This document shows positions 9,491 through 20,248 of a stretch of DNA of 28,164 bases, piece after piece. Within the stretch, counting starts at the first letter, position 1. The number at the start of each line of letters is the position of its first letter. The translations under genes and the position numbers were made by a program. The stretch is taken from positions 200,566-228,729 of the forward strand of contig NW_014577087.1 of assembly GCF_000485595.1 (NCBI RefSeq), in the 5' to 3' direction. Origin of the DNA: Priapulus caudatus (Eukaryota > Priapulida > Priapulimorpha > Priapulimorphida > Priapulidae). The notes beneath the pieces were generated by a model. It searched no databases. It saw only the letters and a program-made list of their open reading frames with translations, and was not told the origin of the DNA.

Positions 9491-10108
9491 GGCGTGGCGG
9501 TGTTGGCAGGTGTGTGTTGTCAGCGTCTTTACGCCCAATTTGGATTTTTCTGATGAAAGCGTCTTCGCACAAGCAAATTCATTAGAGGCGCGTGTGTAAT
9601 TCAGGCACCTTTTAGACATTTTCGGCTCTAGAACGCTAGCGCTTCAAATTCTAATTCTAATAAGGGTTATTGCACGGATAATCGCAGATCATACAGGCAA
9701 ATACAAACTACAAACTACAATAAAACAAGTTCCTGGACTAATAAAAACAAGAGAGAAACGATGTGTCTTATACTACTTGACATGACTGCATGACACATGG
9801 TACATAATTTAATTTTGTTAATTTAAATTCGAAACCACGCGCGTTTGTCTTTACGTGGCGCATGCATCGCATCCACTCAAGTAGTTACGACTACGTGTAA
9901 GCGAGGCGTTACAGGTATTTTGATAAGAAGCTTGTTGTGTCGCAGTCGCTGTGGGTTAGGAGGGTTACGAGGCGTAGTGTTGTTTACTATTAGCTTCCAC
10001 TATACGCTATCGCTGTTGGTTAACTCTTCTCGTTGTATCTTGTATCTTGGGGTCCCTCTCTTGTATTTCACAAGGCACTGATTCTCTCTTTGGAATGTGC
10101 GGGGAATT

Positions 10109-10168
10109 TATTCTTATTCTTCTTCTTATTCCTATTCTTCCTAATTCCTAATATTCTTATTCCTTCTC
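10109..10168. repeat. TTC / TTATTC pyrimidine-rich repeat
   Basis: The tract is built of ATTCTT, TTCTTC and CCTAATTC blocks. A downstream stretch to about 10550 is plain, and I see no gene in it. Confidence 0.6.
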
Positions 10169-10578
10169 GTTGCTGGCAAGAGATTGTTGTGGAATGTGAT
10201 TATAGTTCCTGCATCGCCCACCAGGTGGAACTCTTGACGCACATGTCTGCATTGCGACCTCGCGTGGGCAAATGGTAATCTCTGCTAATCCCAAGATAAC
10301 TGTAGACTGGTTTTCCGTATCTCCTATTGTTTACTTTGTAAAACAAGACAGCTCGTTACCAGTAGAAACCCCCTATTCGACTCTGTCAAAAATCACAGAA
10401 TTCATTCCCTAGTGGACAGTAGATGTAAAGAAATTCAAAATTCGTCGAAATTTAGAGAAAACGTCTGATTTACGGGAGCAAATCTTGATTGTGATGACAA
10501 TTGTGGCCAACTTAGCTGCTAAAGATGTTTTTGCAGCGTTGCGTTGTCACTACTCTGTGTGGCTGAGGACTGATTACT

Positions 10579-10618
10579 CGGTATCGCCAAGAGTTATTAT
10601 CGACTCTTGGTATCACCG
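10579..10618. other. Short imperfect hairpin
   Basis: CCAAGAGT (10587-10594) pairs perfectly with ACTCTTGG (10603-10610) across an 8-nt loop. An outer CGGT/ACCG pair flanks a 4-nt internal loop. GTGTGG upstream and CCACGC downstream could extend it. Too short to assign; no RNA family recognised. Confidence 0.35.
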
Positions 10619-10639
10619 ATAAACCACGCAGTGACGTGC

Positions 10640-12120
10640 TGAGAAAACACATTAGCGTATTGTGTGCCCGGCTTCCGGTCCCGCTACTGTCTTCCACTAC
10701 TCGCAGACAAAACACGATACAAGATACACCTCGGTGACGTTTTCAGCCAGCGCTGTTGTCGTGGCCGTCATCTCTTTCTTCGCCGACCCCGTGTGGTCTC
10801 GCGATGCTCTGTGTCCTGTATTTTTGTTTCCCACCACCCGTAGGGGGGACACGTTTGTGTTCGCCCGCTACCCCAAACACGCGTGTTTTTCCGTCGATCT
10901 CCTCGCCTGTCATTCCTTCTTGCTATCCTTTCTTACCACCCCGTGTGCGGCGACTGTGTGTTCCTTTGTATTTGCTCCCCCCCTCCCCAGAACCCGCGCT
11001 GACTGACGGCAGGCAATCTGTCACCCATATGTACACATGCCTACGTGCTCTGGTGGACGAATGACCGCGGACAAATGGCTGGGGCGCTGGCGACTGCATC
11101 AGCCGCGGACAATCCCCGCCTGATTGAATTGCTCCGTGACAGATTATCCGCTGTATTACAGGGCAAATGACTTAAGCAAACGCTGCGTTTTGGAGACCTC
11201 ATCTGTTATTCGTTCCGTCGCGCGGTACAAACGTGGTTAGTGTAGTTATTCGGCGCGGGCGCGAACAAAGAACCACCCCCCGAAACAGCCGACGAATGTT
11301 CCCCCCTTCCCAATTACATCCGGGGACTAATCATCCGACGGACATTATATGTGATCGTCGCGCCATTATGTCGTCGTCGCGACGGGTTTTCGGTCGCCCC
11401 CGAAATCGCGTTAGGTCGTTAGCGCTGCATGACACCTGATTATGAATTCGATTTGGCGAGTCAATAGAGAGTGCGACTACGGTTGCGTGTGTGTACGTAT
11501 ATGCGCTCTCACGTACGGACATTGCGGGTGATGGAGAGAGAGACGTCGCCGTGTGTCTAGCTGGCTGGTGAGACGCGTTAACGACGAGGTGTGATATTCC
11601 GTTTAGAACGTGATCGAAACTTCGATGGAGCCGCCGCCGCAAAGTTTAATAACACGTCGGTTGTAACATTTATCTTCTGAGCACGTGAGCACGTCTGCCG
11701 TGTGCGTCTGCGTTTGCATGCGCGTGTATGCGTATACGTTCACTATTTAGGGTCAGTTCTGCAGTTGATCGTGAGAAATGACCGGGATATTAATTTATTT
11801 CAGAGTGTGCATAAATACGCGGTCACAGACAGCGGGCCACGTACGCACGCACGTAGCCAGCAGCGTGTAACTGCAGATCCCTAGCGTGATCACACGTCAG
11901 CATCCCTACTATTACTCAAAGGTAAGTCAACTAAACGCGACAGACACCTGTTTGTTTCTACACGGCCTTGTTTGTGTCTGTCAGAAGCAATTCTTACGGA
12001 GTGTCGACGATGAATATTTATCACCATCTTCCCCGGGCGCGCATCTATTTGAATAGATAATTACGAAGAGTAAGGAGAACGCGCTTACGAAGTGAGAGAG
12101 ACATTTCTCGAGCGCAGTGA
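10640..12120. other. Plain GC-balanced region, no gene recognised
   Basis: The frames present are short and unremarkable. Overlapping frames at 10662-11064 come from a pyrimidine-rich stretch ending in CCCCTCCCCAG at 10980-10990, which resembles a 3' splice acceptor. GTGTGTGC-type short runs occur near 11490 and 11700. No simple repeat dominates. Confidence 0.45.
11917..11928 (+). other. Splice-donor-like site
   Basis: CAAAG then GTAAGTC is a full consensus match to a metazoan 5' splice site (GT at 11922-11923). It shares the 9-mer GGTAAGTCA with the candidate at 6051. No supported coding frame leads into it. Confidence 0.2.
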
Positions 12121-12128
12121 GCAGCCGC

Positions 12129-12650
12129 GACAGATGTAAGTTCCAGTATAAGTTCAGCTGCACCAGTGTAAGTTCTACCGTTTGGGTAACTTCCGTTAGT
12201 GCTAGATGCTAGAGTTAGCAGTAGCGGCAAAGTTTGCAGAAAACCGCAGCAGACGTTGCTAGTGCTATCACCGTTTGGCGTGTGTCGTGCAGCGCGTACA
12301 TCGGCCATGTGTCATCCGCTTCGCATTACGCGACAAATCATGTAAACTATTCCGACTAACTAAACCGTAATCTACTCGGACTAACCGTCGCTGTGCGCCG
12401 GATTAGATGCGAACGAGAGAAAGTTTTGTCGTCGTGCCGTAAATCCAGACGTCGGTTTCAGGTGGGCAGCGGCTCCGTATGCACAGCATCGCGATGTGAG
12501 TTGAATCGCGAAAAGCTCGACTGACGATTTCGCGAGAAAACCGCTACTGCTGTGTCGAGACTTTTGCATTGACTGCTCCCGGATTTGTTTCGTGAAACTC
12601 TCAGGTCGAAGCTGGTTCCTGATAAACACCTGCGATTGCCACAGCGATGT
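12129..12650. other. Plain region with short repeated GTAAGTTC words
   Basis: Around 12129-12177 the word (C)CAGT(A/G)TAAGTTC and the related GTAAGTTCC recur three times at irregular spacing. The rest is unique. No gene was recognised. The minus frames at 12045-12308 and 12381-12629 have no domain. Confidence 0.4.
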
Positions 12651-12651
12651 T

Positions 12652-12676
12652 TATATATATATATATATATATATAT
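12652..12676. repeat. TA dinucleotide microsatellite
   Basis: A pure TA run of 25 bp. A 14-bp tandem duplication of CATTGTCGCGAAA lies 215 bp downstream (12890-12902 and 12904-12916). The rest, up to 13047, is plain. Confidence 0.9.
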
Positions 12677-13047
12677 GCTTCGCAGACCTACAATGGACGT
12701 TTAATTCGAGTTTGCGAGGTGCACTTCGCCATTAGGCTAGCTGCTTACAAAACGACAAAGGCCTTCAGCGCTCTATAAGTAGATAGACATGTAGCCGGCT
12801 GCGCTGCGAAATAAAATCTAATGGCGACCGTAAATGTGTCGCCGTAGCTGTTTAGGGCCGTGTAGGCGTCGTCGGTCGCGTGAGCCATGCATTGTCGCGA
12901 AACCATTGTCGCGAAATTCAGATTTCAAGCGGAGAATTGAGTTTCTGGCACAATAAACAGCGCCTGTGTATATATACGCGGCATTCTGTTTAGTGTGGGT
13001 GGCGTAGATCACGGGTTACCTGAGAAAACCCCACAGCTAAGAGCCGT

Positions 13048-13053
13048 TTGTGT

Positions 13054-13100
<47 letters not shown>

Positions 13101-13149
13101 CGTGCGTGCGTGTGTGTGTGCATGTGGGCATGTGTGTGTGCGCGCGTGT
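13048..13149. repeat. GT / GTGC microsatellite
   Basis: About 100 bp of GT repeats with GTGC units near 13095-13110 and a GCGCGC end. Cys-Val and Thr-His frames on the two strands derive from it. Confidence 0.9.
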
Positions 13150-13719
13150 ATGCTGAGATAGGGTGGGGCAGCAACTATGAGCCTATTCATATAGGGATTC
13201 GGGATTACTTCAGGCAAGAGTCACGGCAACATTAACAGTAACTTGTAATTCAGTGGGCGCGACGCCAACAGTCCTTTGCCCTGTTAATATTTACACGGCG
13301 GACGGCTTTAGTAAGATCTAGGTATATGAACTTTTGGCATCGCTTGAAAATGACTCAAACCGCATCGAATGTATACGTAAATATTCAAGTAACAGGTTGC
13401 CGCTCTGTATAACTGCCCACTCATGCAGGTCTGCACTGTGTATAACTGGCTCTAGATTGCACATGTGGCGGCCACGCATGCCGGGGTTGTGTCTAGGGGT
13501 GGCCCGCCTTTGCCTACCATTACTCGGAAATGAGATTTTACGGTCACTCGTGGGTGGGAAGCTTTATAAATCAGTTGGACAAACAACAGCACAAGCGTCG
13601 GGGCAGGCGGCAGTAGGAGCCGGTCGGGCGGCTCGCACCGTGGTGCTATGTGCGGACGGACCCCCTGCCGTCTGCGCCCAGCCACACCGCCGAGCCCCAG
13701 CGAGTGACCCGGACGGACG

Positions 13720-13760
13720 CAGCGAGCTATAAAAGCGTAATGAGTTGCCGCGCGGTGGTG
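13720..13760 (+). promoter_or_regulatory. Candidate TATA-box promoter at the edge of a GC-rich segment
   Basis: CTATAAAAG at 13727-13735 is a near-ideal TATA box. It follows a GC- and CpG-rich stretch at about 13590-13725. Initiation would be expected roughly 30 bp downstream, near 13758, where no strong initiator stands out. No downstream coding frame is convincing. A second TATAAAT on either strand (about 13564) lies at the other end of the GC-rich block. Confidence 0.3.
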
Positions 13761-13769
13761 CGGACAAGG

Positions 13770-14421
13770 AAATTGCGCATGCTAGCCGCGAGGCGGCGCG
13801 GCCCCACCTTGCCGCATTTCTGATTAGACCCAACATGGAAATCGCGTTGTCCGAGCGCGCCGTGAATTGCTAAGTTATATGGTTTGTGATTGCTTTCAGC
13901 TGAAACTCCATTCACGCGCGAAATCACGACTATTCACGTGGCTGATGGCAGCCGTAAAAAATGATGATGAATTGGAGAAAATTGTGTGGCGCATTTAACA
14001 TGTTTAATGTTCCCTTTCCCAACAAACCTAATGCGGTTCTTTCGATTTGAAAAGAATATATGCTGGCTGTCGTGATAGCACGCGAATTCCAAGGGTGTTG
14101 ATTATTCTGGCATGTTTTATGCTTCGTGTTTCGACGTAATTTCAGTTTTGCATCGCATGCGCGCGCGCCTAGAGCTAATGACGCACACGCAGACGCGAGA
14201 TGTAAATACCGCTTCGTCAACTTTTCTATTCACTTACGTTCATGCGCCACGGTCCCACACGCGAGATATATTTGAGCCGTAGTTGCGTCAGACATATCAG
14301 ATAGTGAGTGTCACATCTCATTTTGCCCGTCTTCGGATTCGCTTGCGCAAGTTGCATGCGGTAAGGTAAACACAATTGCAACAATTTCGTCTACAGCTCC
14401 GTCTATATGCAGCAGGCGACA
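13770..14421. other. Plain sequence, nothing recognised
   Basis: Unique sequence of moderate GC with a short GCGCGC run at 14158-14168. A minus ATG frame from 13836 to 13564 starts in this stretch. It has a basic, acid-free N-terminus with RFYSS at about residues 34-38, reminiscent of a mitochondrial presequence, but it is GC-driven and lacks any mature domain. Confidence 0.4.
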
Positions 14422-14468
14422 GCCACACGTGAAAGAATTCATAATATATCGCCACACGTGAAATAATT
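14422..14468 (+). repeat. Duplicated 18-bp element containing CACGTG
   Basis: GCCACACGTGAAAGAATT at 14422-14439 and GCCACACGTGAAATAATT at 14451-14468 differ at one base (period 29). Each holds the palindromic E-box CACGTG. An AT-rich stretch follows to about 14530. A paired bHLH site is possible by family knowledge of E-boxes, but no gene is seen beside it. Confidence 0.5.
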
Positions 14469-14738
14469 GTAGCATTATATAATAATAACATAGTATAATA
14501 TAGTAGTGTTCAGTATATTTTATAGTGGTCGGTATCGCGCAGTAGCAAGGAAACTAGATGTACAAAATCTGGCCATCGAAGGTTTATAGCCAACCTCTTT
14601 AGGATTTATTCTATTCTTCTGAGGTATCCTTTGTAAGAGAAACATCGGTAAAGTACAGTTCGCGTGTCAGCGCGCACCGATTTATCAATCGTTGCATTGT
14701 TTCTAGGAAATTGCCATCATTTTCCGTTGCTGTCATGC

Positions 14739-14866
14739 CGCTCCTGCTCCAGCGATCTCCCCCTGTCTCGCTGTCTCCTTCTCTCTTTTTTTTTCTTTCT
14801 GGTTCACTCTCACTCTATCTCTCTCCCTCTCATTGCTTCTCGCTCGCCTTCCTCTCCCCTCACTCC
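14739..14866. repeat. Pyrimidine-rich CT region
   Basis: CT-rich DNA with a T-run at 14787-14794. Ser/Leu frames on the plus strand and Arg/Glu frames on the minus strand are by-products of the composition. Confidence 0.65.
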
Positions 14867-15122
14867 GACATACACGCACAGACGATGCTGATAAAGTTAG
14901 AGTTAACCGATTCTGACGAAAATTCGATGTTTCCAGCGATTGTGCACGCCCTGCGTGTTCTGCACGCCATTTCTCGCGGGATTTCGTGAGATTTATCCTA
15001 TACATTCGTTGCAGACGGGCTGACGGACGCAACTCAATATCGCTTTTGGTCTATTAGGAGCGTCTCTCGCTCGGGAATTCAGATATACTGTTTTTCTCAG
15101 TTGCACGTCACGTAACGCCGAA

Positions 15123-15374
15123 CACGAGTGAGACGGAGTGAGACGGAGCGAGAGCTAGCGAGTTAGCCGCGGTCTATATAGTAGTCGCGAATCGATGTCA
15201 CGGCAAAGTAAACTGCCGCCATTTATCTCAACGGCTCTTCTCCCAGCGAGAATCACATACTGTGAACATTTACGAGCGCGAGCTGCTTGATTGCGCTATA
15301 TTCCCCGAGAGTCGGCAGAGGCGGCGGCAATGCGACCGCCACGTTATTCTCCTACCGCCATCGTCAGTGTGAGT
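15123..15374 (+). promoter_or_regulatory. Candidate promoter and 5' exon
   Basis: The order is a doubled GAGTGAGACG (about 15128-15147), a TATA-like CTATATA at 15174-15180, GCCGCCATTT at 15215-15224 (the reverse of the YY1-type AAATGGCGGC), then an ATG at 15330 with G at -3. Thirteen codons follow, before AGT then GTGAGTAAC, a donor-like site with GT at 15369-15370. The arrangement fits a short first coding exon, but each element is weak alone, and the 13 codons (MRPPRYSPTAIVS) match nothing I recognise. Confidence 0.2.
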
Positions 15375-16480
15375 AACTTTTTATACTTGTTGTGCGTGCA
15401 CAGCGGCGTGCGTGCGGTGTACTTGTGTGTTGTAGCGGAGCATACGACATTGCAGGAAATTTTCGGCAATAATAGGCAAATGAGAATAAAGAATAACATT
15501 GAGACTTTGGTAGTAACTACATTTCGTGTTTATTTACCATAATTTTTTTATTGAGACGTTTCAAGTGCCTGTGCGCAGTAGCGGCTGCGAAGTCTCTGGT
15601 AACCGCCTCATATGTGAGCGCGGTCGTGCGAGCGTGGCCCGGTGCGCTGGCACGGCTGGCTTGCCCCCTCCCCTCCTACACGCACTGTCGATGCGCGATA
15701 TCACACAAAGAAATGAGTTTTTCTTTCTTTTTTGACGCGTTGCGAGAAATATAAACGTCTTTTTTAACCAGCGATGTATTCGGGGAGTTTTTCGGGTCGT
15801 ATTTGTGTTGTCAAGAAATATCAAGCTAGCCGCGGTTTATTGAGCCGTACAGTGACGGCGTTATTGTGCGGTGTACGCCGAAAAAACATGTTTTGACAAC
15901 ACGTATTGGGTTCTGCGAAATAATATTCATTGTGAGATTATTTATTGAATTTTTTTGGGAATAAATCGCGGAGCCAGATATACGATGAGCTTCCATCGAC
16001 CATCTGGCAATATTGCATGCGTGCATGTGCATATTGCCCGTCCCTTTTATGGTCGCTGCTGCTGCTGCGTTCTGATAGGGTTCAAATACAGTTCTGAAAT
16101 ACTAGGAAGCCCTACTGAAATTTCACTGGAGACGAGGAAGGGGAGCGAGAGAGCGCATATTGCAGCGGTACATATATGATTCGTGTGTGCGTGGTGAGTG
16201 ATGGGGGGATGCAAAGCGTTGCTTTTACTCTAAATAAAGGTTCCTCCGTCGATTTCATAAACCGAGTTTTTTTGCGTGTGGATAGGGAAATGTAGTTTTG
16301 ACTGCAACATGCATGCCTTGCAACACGCAGCAAACATTCCAAACGCCCGATGCTTCGCTGCGTAGCCGTGCTGTGCGCGCAAGTTTGTAGGGAATCGTAT
16401 TGCATCTCGATCGTCATCTTCCATTTTTTCTTCCTACACGTTCTCCATCCCCGCCGAGCTGACTAGCTGATGAACATCAG
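15375..16480. other. Plain region, no gene recognised
   Basis: No simple repeat longer than a few units. The frames at 15291-15824, 15955-16179 and 16112-16417 are short and lack domains. Sequence between 15700 and 15960 is AT-richer with T-runs. Confidence 0.45.
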
Positions 16481-16483
16481 GGC

Positions 16484-16485
<2 letters not shown>

Positions 16486-16550
<65 letters not shown>

Positions 16551-16560
16551 NNNNNNNNNN

Positions 16561-16615
<55 letters not shown>

Positions 16616-16687
16616 CGTGTATGTGTGCGTGCGTGCGTGCGTGCGCGTGTGTGCGTGCGTACGTGCCTGTGTGCGTGTGTGTGTGTG
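16486..16687. repeat. Long GT microsatellite with assembly gap
   Basis: Pure GT runs at 16486-16550 and 16561-16608 flank ten Ns (16551-16560). Interrupted GTAT and GTGC units continue to 16687. The gap is plainly an unresolved repeat, so the true tract length is unknown. Long Cys-Val frames on the plus strand and His-Thr frames on the minus strand are artefacts, including their X residues. Confidence 0.95.
16551..16560. other. Assembly gap (10 N)
   Basis: Ten undetermined bases lie inside the GT tract. The number of Ns need not reflect the missing length. Confidence 1.
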
Positions 16688-16689
16688 GC

Positions 16690-16704
16690 GGGGAGGGGGG
16701 GGGG
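16690..16704 (+). other. G-run, quadruplex-capable
   Basis: GGGG, A, then ten G follow directly on the GT tract. One interruption gives enough G-runs for a quadruplex. A very similar GT-then-G-run junction occurs at 24339-24359. Confidence 0.5.
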
Positions 16705-17480
16705 TCGTGACGAGAAGTCCTCGTGCTTTCTATCTAATCCGTTGCTGCCCTTCACCGAATTGTTCGCGGCGTACAAATAGCCCCGGCGCCCAATCAAGCA
16801 ATCATGCCGCTCTCCCCCTTGCGTGGGCTCTTTGTGCGCGCGCACATTTGTAGCGAGTTTATAACACGTAGTCATGCGCCGGACGTCGTACTTGTGTGCG
16901 CTCCTTCTCGCCCTCTTTCCCTCCATTAACGCCGCCGTCGCTGTATGCTGGAAGTATGCGGCAGGAGACGATGATGTGATTATCTACTTTCGCCTTTGAG
17001 ATTCATTCGTCTGTGCAGCAGCGTTGAACGCACGCGGGCCGGCGCCTTTCAGGGGCGCGCGGATGTGTTGTGGGAAACACGTCTTCGGCTAACACATGTT
17101 GCTGACAGAATCTCGAACAATGCGCACGTTTTCAATGGGGGTGAAACAACTGGGAAGCGGTTTGTCCGTACGTAGTTCGCAGCGGGGAGAAAGAAGGTGG
17201 GGCAACAATGACGATTGTCTTGGTGCGGTAGCGTGTTGGATGTCTGATCGCTGTGAGCGGTCCTCGTCTCTCCGCGGGGGATGGAGGAGGAGAAGGTGTA
17301 GGGGACACGGAGCGATGTGTGTGCGTTTGTTACACTGAATCACACACCAAGCAGCCCATAGTGCTTATTACCGCCGCCATTGCTTAACCGTTCGTGGAAC
17401 TAGATTTAAAGTATTTATGTAAATACAACACCACACATCCGGTTAGCGTCGTCTGTTATGTGTCTAGCTCTCAATTTCTG
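16705..17480. other. Plain region, no gene recognised
   Basis: Unique, moderately GC-rich. Overlapping plus and minus frames at 17089-17343 are low in complexity at one end (GGAGGAGAAGG) and match nothing. GCCGCCATT at about 17371-17379 is another YY1-like word, without further promoter signs. Confidence 0.45.
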
Positions 17481-17481
17481 C

Positions 17482-17545
17482 GTCTAGCGCGGTGGTTGTG
17501 TCGGCCTATAAGATTCCCTTCGAATCCCCAGTGGGTAAGGACGAG
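17482..17545 (+). mobile_element. tRNA-derived SINE head, degraded
   Basis: TAGCGCGGTGG at 17485-17495 fits a pol III A box. CTTCGAATCCC at 17518-17528 fits a B box (consensus GGTTCGANNCC) with two changes. The spacing between them is about 22 bp. The intervening TTGTGTCGGCCTATAAG and the following CAGTGGGTAAGGAC read like the SINE heads common in invertebrate genomes. It is too short and unpaired to be a functional tRNA. I cannot define the 3' end; a GT/GC microsatellite begins about 40 bp on. Confidence 0.45.
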
Positions 17546-17582
17546 TATGGCGGTGTGGTGTGAGTGTGCCTTTGCGTATAGT

Positions 17583-17690
17583 ATGCGTGTGTGCGCGCGC
17601 CCCCGGCGTGTGTGTGTTCGCGCGCGTGTGTGTGTGTCTAAGGTTGGGGTATGGCATAACTACCCTGTTTCACTATATATATATATTCAA
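17583..17690. repeat. GT/GC and TA simple repeats
   Basis: GTGTGCGCGC then GTGTGTGT runs span 17583-17638, and a short TATATATATATA lies at 17675-17687. They may mark the tail side of the SINE-like element just upstream. Confidence 0.7.
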
Positions 17691-17699
17691 GCGTAAGAC

Positions 17700-18520
17700 T
17701 CTCTCTCCCATATTCATGGTGACGCTTGACTACACGGAAAATCTATCTATAGACATCGACAAGATTGGTGTCAGGCGATTTAGCTTCACTCAGTGGTATT
17801 AAATGATTTGAACGGCTGTCTGTCGCTATTTACTCTTACTTTCATTAATTGTTCGGGCCATGCCGATACATTACAAGACCAAAGACCGAGTTATTAACTT
17901 GAACAAATGCGCCCACCTGGCAGCTATTTAATCAGCCAACCCCGTACCTTTCAAATGTAACTGTCACACATAGCCGTGTCAACAAGCCGTGAAAGCTGCT
18001 AAGCGCTTGTACACACATAGGTGAAAATCTGCTGTTTTATGGAGGCGCGAACGGGCGGCGGCGGTTGTGTAATGGCGTACTGTTTGTGCACCTGCATTGT
18101 CCGCGAGCTAGTCCGCCGCGGTGTCTTAGCACGGGCAGTGAAGCTTAGTACTGTCAAACAAATGTCTGCTGCCACTGGACAAACAACGGGATAAATGCGG
18201 CTGTTTGACTTAGCGGAAGGCCGTGCCTGCACCTATGTGCTCGTCGCGCGGCAGAAGTGAGCCGGGACTAACAGATTATTATCGGTACATTTAGCGGATT
18301 TTCATAATAATAGGGCGGCCGCAGACACACAATAGGCGATGGTCGCGTCTCCCAGCGAATTCAAAGCGACTAAGATAATATTAGTTTTCGCGTACAAACC
18401 GAGTGGCGCGTGTTGTGTGTGCGCGGTGTTATATGGTCACTCCCGCCTCTCCTCTTCTCGCATAAAACGCTTGATATTTTTCCAATAACGCGCAACTACC
18501 AGCGCGCAGAGCGATACTCA
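17700..18520. other. Plain region, no gene recognised
   Basis: Unique sequence with no tandem repeat. The frames are under 80 codons and featureless, apart from one starting at about 18410 that runs on into the downstream TA tract. Confidence 0.45.
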
Positions 18521-18522
<2 letters not shown>

Positions 18523-18562
<40 letters not shown>

Positions 18563-18577
18563 CATACATACACACAC
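18523..18577. repeat. TA then CATA microsatellite
   Basis: TA repeats to about 18558 pass into CATA units. The Tyr-Ile frame over it is an artefact. Confidence 0.9.
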
Positions 18578-18756
18578 TATAAATATATTTTATACGCACA
18601 AATGTGTGCTCTATATTCCTCCACGCGAAAATGCAACGCAACGGGGCAAAATTTCGCAGCGCTCTGCGAATATTTAATTCATATTCGCATTCGCCGCGAT
18701 ATCGGCGTAATGCGCCGCTTATATCGCTGTGACCGTGAGGCTCTATTCCCGTCACC

Positions 18757-18799
18757 GACACACACACACACAACACACACACACGACGTCAGGCCGTAG

Positions 18800-18839
<40 letters not shown>

Positions 18840-18846
18840 CACACAA
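18757..18846. repeat. CA microsatellite in two blocks
   Basis: CA runs at 18757-18784 and 18803-18846, each with an AA interruption, are separated by the 18-bp unique segment GACGTCAGGCCGTAGATT. Confidence 0.9.
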
Positions 18847-19047
18847 CTTCTTAGCCCGCGTAAATCGTCGGTGAGAACCGGCCGCGCAGGAAATTGCCCG
18901 TGTGCGCGTATCGAGTCGTCTGCAAAAACGCCGATCAGTTGACAGTTGAAAGGCAAACAGCGCGCGGGTCTTTAACAAGCCGCGCGCGCGACGCTGATTC
19001 CGGAAAAGATTGTCTCTGCCAGCTCTGTTGACAGGTCATGCCGCCGG

Positions 19048-19100
19048 GCTGGTCTGCTATATAACCAGCAGTGTAGACACACCTACCGCTACATCTTCAG
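19048..19100 (+). promoter_or_regulatory. Weak TATA-like site within a small palindrome
   Basis: TATATAA at 19058-19064 lies in the loop region between GCTGGT (19048-19053) and ACCAGC (19064-19069). CTTCAGC at about 19095-19101 could serve as an initiator, though about 10 bp further away than usual. No coding frame follows. Confidence 0.15.
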
Positions 19101-19139
19101 CAAAAGACTAATTCTGATATGAAATCGTATTATATATGA

Positions 19140-19161
19140 TATCAGGATTAATAATGACAAA
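19140..19161 (+). repeat. Single arm of the TATCAGGAGT hairpin family
   Basis: TATCAGGATTAATAATGACA plus AA matches the left arm of the palindrome at 25638-25660 with one base deleted and one changed. The opposite arm is not clearly present, so this would be a half or decayed copy. Confidence 0.45.
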
Positions 19162-19393
19162 GGAGTAAGACACCCTCTTTGGTATCTGATTTCACTACAT
19201 TTTGTGTCGTACGAGTTCGATTAGTGAATAAAGATTACAAATGTATACAAACATGAGCTTCTTTTGTTCATGCGTCCTTATTCATATCTTCGGCAGTATT
19301 AGCAAACCGCGTAGTTGCTAAGAAATCATACTTTTGCCATCGAACATGGTTTTCACGTTATTCCCGTCCGTGTGGCATTATTAACCTCCTGAT

Positions 19394-19454
19394 GATATAT
19401 ATAATATACAATATATTATATATATATTTATTTATTTATTTATTTATATATATG
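19394..19454. repeat. AT-rich TA and TTTA repeat
   Basis: TA-rich sequence leads into TTTA units at about 19427-19447 and back to TA. It resembles the tract at 23134-23178. Confidence 0.85.
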
Positions 19455-19602
19455 CTCACAAGTCGTGTACATATTGATATTTGCGTTCGGAGAGAGGAAG
19501 TTTAGATAGCAGTACTTTGTGCGTGTGATGAGTAACGTGTAACTTTGTTAGCTTGGTACATGATTAATAGCTTCCCAGTTCAACCGAAAATGACGGTGTG
19601 AG

Positions 19603-19688
19603 AGCAGAGAAATGGACGAGAAGAAAGGGATAGAGGGAGGGGGAATGGAGAGAGTGGGGAGAAATGGACAGAAGAAAAGGATGAAATG

Positions 19689-19724
<36 letters not shown>

Positions 19725-19857
19725 CGGGAGAAAACGGGGAGAGAGAGCGAGACAGAAACAGCGAGAGAGAGAGAGAAGAGAGTGGTGACTGAATAGAGGA
19801 GGAGAGAAGTGAAAGCGCAGAGAGGGGATGGCGGCGAGAACAAGCAATAGAGAAAAG
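19603..19857. repeat. GA-rich purine tract
   Basis: GA-rich DNA with a pure AG run at 19694-19721. Ser/Leu/Phe minus-strand frames over 19548-19862 come from the CT strand. The flank to 20248 is plain, GC-rich between 19960 and 20040, with no gene recognised. Confidence 0.8.
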
Positions 19858-20248
19858 GTCATGTTTTTAAATGTTTATGTTAACGGCCGCCGTTCCGAAA
19901 ACCTCTCGTGAACAGCCGCGCTTCGTAACTGTATCTAAAATTAGATGAAGATGAACGTGAAGCCATAACCACCGCCGCCGCGAGCAGTCAGCCGCGTTAT
20001 CTCAGCCGCTCCGCCCGCGTAGTACGGTCGGCCGCAAATACAAATCGCATTCATGCTCGGAGAACATCAATAATCTTCAATTTAACTGCCCTCTCCGCTA
20101 ATCCGTGCAATTCCGCCCCGTCCTTGCGGTTAATCCTGCGCTAAGCGCTCCATGATCCCGACGACCAGTGTGTCCCCACGGGCGCAGGGCTGCCGGCTCC
20201 ATACACGCTGCTCCGTCGTTGAGCGGGGAACGGCCGTGGTTGAACCAT

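Noticed and set aside
13564-13836. 90-codon minus ATG frame with a mitochondrial-presequence-like start (basic, acid-free, RFYSS)
   Set aside because: The GC-rich composition itself yields Arg/Ala/Pro/Ser without acidic residues, there is no mature domain, and the strong TATA box in the segment faces the other strand.
17482-17545. Functional tRNA gene
   Set aside because: Acceptor, D and anticodon stems do not pair and the length is too short; only the promoter boxes are tRNA-like.
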